Source: Pikeienuella litoralis (GTDB lineage Bacteria > Pseudomonadota > Alphaproteobacteria > Rhodobacterales > Rhodobacteraceae). Taken from it: a DNA stretch of 64,000 bases. Each line of letters begins with the position of its first letter. Position 1 is the first letter of the stretch. The notes under the pieces are model-generated. The model had not been told where the DNA came from and made no database searches. It saw only the letters and a list, made by a program, of their open reading frames with translations. The stretch spans positions 179,232 through 243,231 of the forward strand of contig NZ_JBBHER010000001.1 in the NCBI RefSeq assembly GCF_037646705.1, written 5' to 3'. Shown here piece after piece: positions 60,478 through 64,000 of the stretch. The position numbers and the translations under genes were made by a program.

Positions 60478-62586
60478 TCACTCCGGCGCCGCTTCCGGCT
60501 TCCCGATCCGGTCGTCGGGCCCGTCATAGCGATAGACGAAGAGCCGCCCGGTCGGCTCTTCGTTCAGGGCCGACGCTCCTTTCGGGTTGCGCGCGAGCGT
60601 GTAGGCGATCGCTTCGGCGTGGAGGGGCCTTCCGGCGGCGTCCCGGTCTCGGATCAGAAGGCCGTGCGCGGTGAAATGCGTGGTGACGTTCCGGCGGCTC
60701 CGCTCCCATCCCAGAAGCCGGCCGTCCGGGGCGTAATCCAGCCGGTCGGACCAGTCTCGCAGGGGCCAGATCAATGGGTCGACATAGCGGCGCTCTTTCC
60801 TGGCGGCGGTATGGTCGATCCGGATCAGACGCGCCGCGCCCGGGCGCGCGGGGTCCGGCTGATAGACGCGGTCTTCATGGGCGGGATAGAGCATGCTGAA
60901 GAACGCCGGCGCGGAAAATTCCGCGCCGTTGTCGGCGATCAAGGCGATGTCCACACGAGGGCTGATCACGTCGGGCCTGAGCGCGGTCGGGCTCGGCGGG
61001 GCCCATTCGAGAGTGATTTCCACGCGCGTGCCGCGCTCGTCAAGCGGCCGGATCGAGACGCGCGTCTCATCGCCTTGCGTCAACCGCCAGTGAAAGCGCA
61101 GCGCTCGGCCGTTGGGATCCAGGGTGTCGGCCGCGGTGAGGATATAGCGCCGGGTGAATCCCGCGCCGCGCCAGACGCGCGCGACCGCCGAGGGCGTGTC
61201 GAACAATCGCTCTTCGCCCGGGGCGGCGCCGCCGATCAGGCCGGGGATGCGCCCGCCAGTATCCTCGGACTCGACCCGGAGCCGCGCGACCGGGGGAATC
61301 TCCTCCACCTTCAGGCTGTTTGCGATGGCGATGATCCGCGCAAGGTCGATCCGCCCGGGGTCGAACACCACCGGATGCGCCTTTGCGGAGAGATAGGCGG
61401 CGGCGTCATCGACGCCCCTTTGTCCGCGCCGGAAGACCTGCTGGATCATCGGCGCGATCAGGCCGCGCTCTTCGAGAAACGCCTTCACGTTCGGGGGGAA
61501 TGCGGCGAGGATCGCGCGCGCCGCCTCCAGGAGCGGAATGTCCGAGTGCGAAGAGCCTTGCGAGACCAGCATGTACGGGGTGTTGGCCGGGAAAAGATCG
61601 CCGTGGCCGGGGGTCGCGTCGCCCCCTTTGGCGCCCGAGGGCGGGATCTCGGGGTCGTAATCGCGGTGCTCCGGGAAGACATAGAGATGGTTGGCCCTGT
61701 AAAGCTGCGCCAGCCCGGCCGGGCCATCCGCGCTGGTCAGCGCCAGCCGCGCCTGGCTCCGCCAGAGCGGCCCGTTCAACGCGGTGGAGGAGTTGCCGAT
61801 GGTGATGCGGTTGAAGAGGATCTGCGTGTTGAGGCCATAGTGAACGCCGGCCGCCCGCGCCTCCGGTCCATAGACGACATGGCTGATTTGCGTCGGCAAT
61901 TTCCGTGAGAGGGCGGAGTGGCCATCGTCCCGGTTGTCGTAGAGGTCGCCGACATTCCCGGCCGCGCGCCCACGGGCGACCCAGGTCTGCAATGTGGCGA
62001 GCGGCCCCGAGAGCTCGCCATCGGCCACGGGATAGCGGCGCATCGCGTCCAGCATCTCGAACCGGGAGAGGAGGCGCCCGTCGGCCGGGCTCCAAACGGT
62101 GTTCGCGGCCGAGACCCGCGCCTCGCCATTGTCGACGCGCGTCGGCGCCGGCGTTTTCGGCGCGGCGGCCGCCGGCGCGTCGGCGAGCAACGCCGTGACG
62201 CGCGGGTCGTTGATGAACTGGTTCAGCGGCGGGCGCGCGAGCAATGCGTCGACATCCGGCAGGCCGAGCGGGATCGCGAGCGTCAGCGCGGCGAGCGCGC
62301 CCTCTCTGTCGCCGGTGGCGGCCGCCAGCACCGCGCCGTCGGCGTGCAGCCGCGCCGCGCCGCGGTGGCGCTCCCGCAATTGGTCGATCAACGCTGTCGC
62401 GCCTTCGATGTCGCCGGAAGCGGCGATCCGCGCCGCGTTGCGCTCCGCGGCGACGAGCCCCGGCATCTCGAAAAGCCCGACGCCGCCGTAACCCGGCGTC
62501 CCGCCCCCGCCGTCGGCGGCGGCGGTGGCGGCGGCGAGCAGGCAGCAAGCCGCCATCGCGGCGCGGCGCGGCCAGGCGCGGCTCAC
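60478..62586 (-). CDS. Exported conserved protein of unknown function (702 aa)
   Basis: Signal peptide RRAAMAACCLLAAATAAA. The N-terminal 130 residues resemble helical repeats (AERNAARIAASGDIEGATAL; GDREGALAALTLAIPLGLPD). The main domain, from about 180, has blocks shared with a family of uncharacterised secreted proteins: VGDLYDNRDDGHSALSRKLP, YGPEARAAGVHYGLNTQIL, ANHLYVFPEHRDYDPEIPPS, ANTPYMLVSQGSSHSDIPLL and LSAKAHPVVFDPGRIDLARI. No catalytic motif is recognised. The start is taken as GTG 62586 because it directly precedes the signal peptide; a TTG 16 codons upstream is less likely. No obvious partner is adjacent. Confidence 0.75.
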   Translation of the reverse strand: MSRAWPRRAAMAACCLLAAATAAADGGGGTPGYGGVGLFEMPGLVAAERNAARIAASGDIEGATALIDQLRERHRGAARLHADGAVLAAATGDREGALAALTLAIPLGLPDVDALLARPPLNQFINDPRVTALLADAPAAAAPKTPAPTRVDNGEARVSAANTVWSPADGRLLSRFEMLDAMRRYPVADGELSGPLATLQTWVARGRAAGNVGDLYDNRDDGHSALSRKLPTQISHVVYGPEARAAGVHYGLNTQILFNRITIGNSSTALNGPLWRSQARLALTSADGPAGLAQLYRANHLYVFPEHRDYDPEIPPSGAKGGDATPGHGDLFPANTPYMLVSQGSSHSDIPLLEAARAILAAFPPNVKAFLEERGLIAPMIQQVFRRGQRGVDDAAAYLSAKAHPVVFDPGRIDLARIIAIANSLKVEEIPPVARLRVESEDTGGRIPGLIGGAAPGEERLFDTPSAVARVWRGAGFTRRYILTAADTLDPNGRALRFHWRLTQGDETRVSIRPLDERGTRVEITLEWAPPSPTALRPDVISPRVDIALIADNGAEFSAPAFFSMLYPAHEDRVYQPDPARPGAARLIRIDHTAARKERRYVDPLIWPLRDWSDRLDYAPDGRLLGWERSRRNVTTHFTAHGLLIRDRDAAGRPLHAEAIAYTLARNPKGASALNEEPTGRLFVYRYDGPDDRIGKPEAAPE

Positions 62587-62764
62587 GTCGGAATTCCGGT
62601 GAACACGTCGTGCGGGATGCGCATGTCTCTCCAACTGTCTGACGGTGGCCGGATGGGAGCACCCTTGGTATGCGCGATGTTGTCATGGTCGACGGCGTGA
62701 TGGAAGGCTCCCGCCTTCGCTCGGACCGGCGCGGAGAACGCCGCCTTGCGCCGCGACAGCCTTG

Positions 62765-62796
62765 CGCCGCCATTCCGCGAGGAACGGCGGCGGCTT
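62765..62796. terminator. Inverted repeat downstream of the RTX gene
   Basis: A near-perfect stem of about 12 bp (GCCGCCATTCC with GGAACGGCGGC, loop GCGA, one G-U pair) lies 36 bp after the RTX gene stop. Neither strand has a strong U-tract, so its termination efficiency is doubtful. Confidence 0.35.
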
Positions 62797-62831
62797 TCGT
62801 CTTGTCGCCGGTCAGCGCCGGCGGGCGGCGG

Positions 62832-64000
62832 TCAGGCCGCGAACCAGAGCGCTTCGAACTCCCCTGCGGAAGCGCCGGTGAGCATGATCTCGATCTCCCC
62901 TGTCGTCGCCGCGTCGATCTCGATTTCGATCAGCGCATGCGCCTCGTCGAGCCGCTGAAGCGAAAATCCTTCAACCTGCTCCAGAGACAGGAGATCCTCG
63001 ACGCTGCGAATCCAGGGTTGGACCCCGGAATAGCTCCCGTCGCTCATCCTCTCGGCGAAAACGCCGGGTTCGAAATGAGCGAAGGTGAAACGATCATGCT
63101 CGGCAAAGTTCAGATCCACGACGAGATCGCGGTCGCCATCTTCGATATGTGCGCCGTAGAAGACGAAATTGTCGGCGCCGTCTCCGCCGATCATGGTATC
63201 GCTACCCTGATTGCCGGTCAGCCGATCGTCGCCGGCTCCCCCTTCCAGCCAATCGTCGCCGCCCCGGGTGTAGAGAACGTCGTCGCCAGCCCCGCCGATC
63301 ACGACGTCGTCGCTGTGTGGTGTGGCGAGATTGTCGTTCCCGTCGCCGCCCTGATGTGTGACGGGGCCGACGGCGTTCAGGGTGATCTCGAGCTCGGCGG
63401 TTCCCTTTCCGCCGCGCCCGTCCGAGACGGTGTACAGGATCGTGTCGGTGGCGGCGCGCACGCCCATGGGCAATTCGGCCGCTTCGTAGTGAATCTGGCC
63501 GTCGACGATCTCGACGCGGGAGCCGAGAGCCGAAGCCGCGTGCCCGGCGAGGAAGGCGTCGTCGCCGAGAGCGTCATTCGCCAGCACGTCGACGAGGGCC
63601 GTGGCTCCGGCCTGTATCTCGACGCTGTCCGCCGCCATCGACGACGTGAAGTCGGCGTCGCTGCGGTCTTCGCCCGCGAAGGTGATGTCGATGGTCTGCG
63701 CGCCGCCGGCCCTGTCGATCTCGAGCCGCATGTCCGCCTCGCCCCCGGAGGCGAGGCGCACATCGTCGTTCAGCGCGAAAGCGAAGAGATCGTCCAGGCT
63801 TTCGATGGGGTGTTCGGAGCCGTCGATGGCGATTCGGTCGCCGCCGGCGAAGTCGATGTCGCGAATATGGGTCCGGGTGCCGGCCGCCTGGTCCTCGATC
63901 ACGAAAAGATCGGCGCCCGCGCCTCCGGTCAGATCGTCGTCGCCGCCGAGCCCGTTCAGCGTGTCGTCGCCGTCGCCGCCGATCAGCTCGTCATCGCCGT
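62832..64000 (-). CDS. RTX calcium-binding repeat protein, C-terminal part
   Basis: The reading frame is open to the window edge, so the N-terminus is missing; 389 codons are visible. Nonapeptide RTX repeats (GGxGxDxUx) occur at the visible start (GDDELIGGDGDDTLNGLGGD, DDLTGGAGADLFVIED) and again in GAGDDVLYTRGGDDWLEGGA and GDDRLTGNQGSDTMIGGDGA. Between them lies a cadherin-like/VCBS-type module (VLANDALGDDAFLAG...DTILYTVSDGRGGKGTAELE). The last 100 residues lack repeats and would carry the type I secretion signal. It is probably a surface or secreted Ca2+-dependent protein exported by a type I system encoded elsewhere. Confidence 0.88.
   Translation of the reverse strand, partial: GDDELIGGDGDDTLNGLGGDDDLTGGAGADLFVIEDQAAGTRTHIRDIDFAGGDRIAIDGSEHPIESLDDLFAFALNDDVRLASGGEADMRLEIDRAGGAQTIDITFAGEDRSDADFTSSMAADSVEIQAGATALVDVLANDALGDDAFLAGHAASALGSRVEIVDGQIHYEAAELPMGVRAATDTILYTVSDGRGGKGTAELEITLNAVGPVTHQGGDGNDNLATPHSDDVVIGGAGDDVLYTRGGDDWLEGGAGDDRLTGNQGSDTMIGGDGADNFVFYGAHIEDGDRDLVVDLNFAEHDRFTFAHFEPGVFAERMSDGSYSGVQPWIRSVEDLLSLEQVEGFSLQRLDEAHALIEIEIDAATTGEIEIMLTGASAGEFEALWFAA

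Overview
The window is GC-rich chromosomal DNA, dense in genes, from a motile alphaproteobacterium. It most likely belongs to the Rhodobacterales: it has an Mcl1-type malyl-CoA lyase, a VPLPA-CTERM protein, a FliM without the usual CheY-binding peptide, a cytoplasmic DMSO-reductase-family enzyme, a glycine riboswitch on a DadA-like gene and an RTX protein. The genus cannot be named from sequence alone. No rRNA, tRNA, CRISPR array, insertion sequence or prophage was seen.

Layout. (1) 1-4946: a two-component system (histidine kinase cut by the window edge, OmpR-type regulator) divergent from a PepSY protein and a ferric-reductase-like flavocytochrome, then a P1B-4 metal-exporting ATPase (SPC and HEGGT motifs). 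Between the divergent units are two tandem CTGAC/GTCAG pairs with 11-bp spacing, the likely operator. (2) 4947-9753: an empty spacer, then an RND efflux adaptor/pump pair. (3) 9836-16462: a cytoplasmic S/N-oxide reductase, a DadA-like amine dehydrogenase behind a tandem glycine riboswitch, a glutamine-amidotransferase-like protein that has lost its catalytic Cys and His, leuB and a GNAT acetyltransferase. (4) 16509-20913: pheS, a succinate-semialdehyde-type dehydrogenase, a VPLPA-CTERM exported protein and rplT-rpmI, all on the minus strand. Near-identical terminator hairpins flank the VPLPA-CTERM gene and its AT-rich upstream DNA, as if a cassette entered the usual rpmI-rplT-pheS order. (5) 20928-32776: flagellar genes: fliM (-), motB-flgE-flgK-flgL-flgI (+) and fliF-fliH-fliN-fliP-fliG (-).

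(6) 32926-37088: aroQ, a lone znuA with a Zur box, a CobW-type metallochaperone GTPase that seems to start at ATT, and a YtcJ-like amidohydrolase. (7) 37279-44932: a complete five-gene dipeptide-type ABC importer, convergent with an FAD amine oxidase and an acetylpolyamine amidohydrolase; with the amidohydrolase this looks like a scavenging system for acylated amines or peptides. (8) 45148-53158: uvrC, a FolM/PTR1-like reductase, a Ca/Na exchanger, a small zinc-ribbon membrane protein, an S49 peptidase, a DUF465 protein, purE-purK and a short acyltransferase-3. (9) 53164-64000: an AhpD-like protein with a 38-codon upstream ORF, accA, mcl1, a conserved 168-aa protein, a nitrilase plus a large Orn/Lys/Arg decarboxylase (probably polyamine synthesis), a 702-aa exported protein of unknown function, and the C-terminal part of an RTX protein that runs off the window.

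No single locus is clearly a new defence or mobile system. The best leads are the catalytically dead amidotransferase-like protein beside the glycine riboswitch, the duplicated-terminator cassette, the inverted tandem operator, and the importer/deacetylase cluster with 25-bp direct repeats in its control region.
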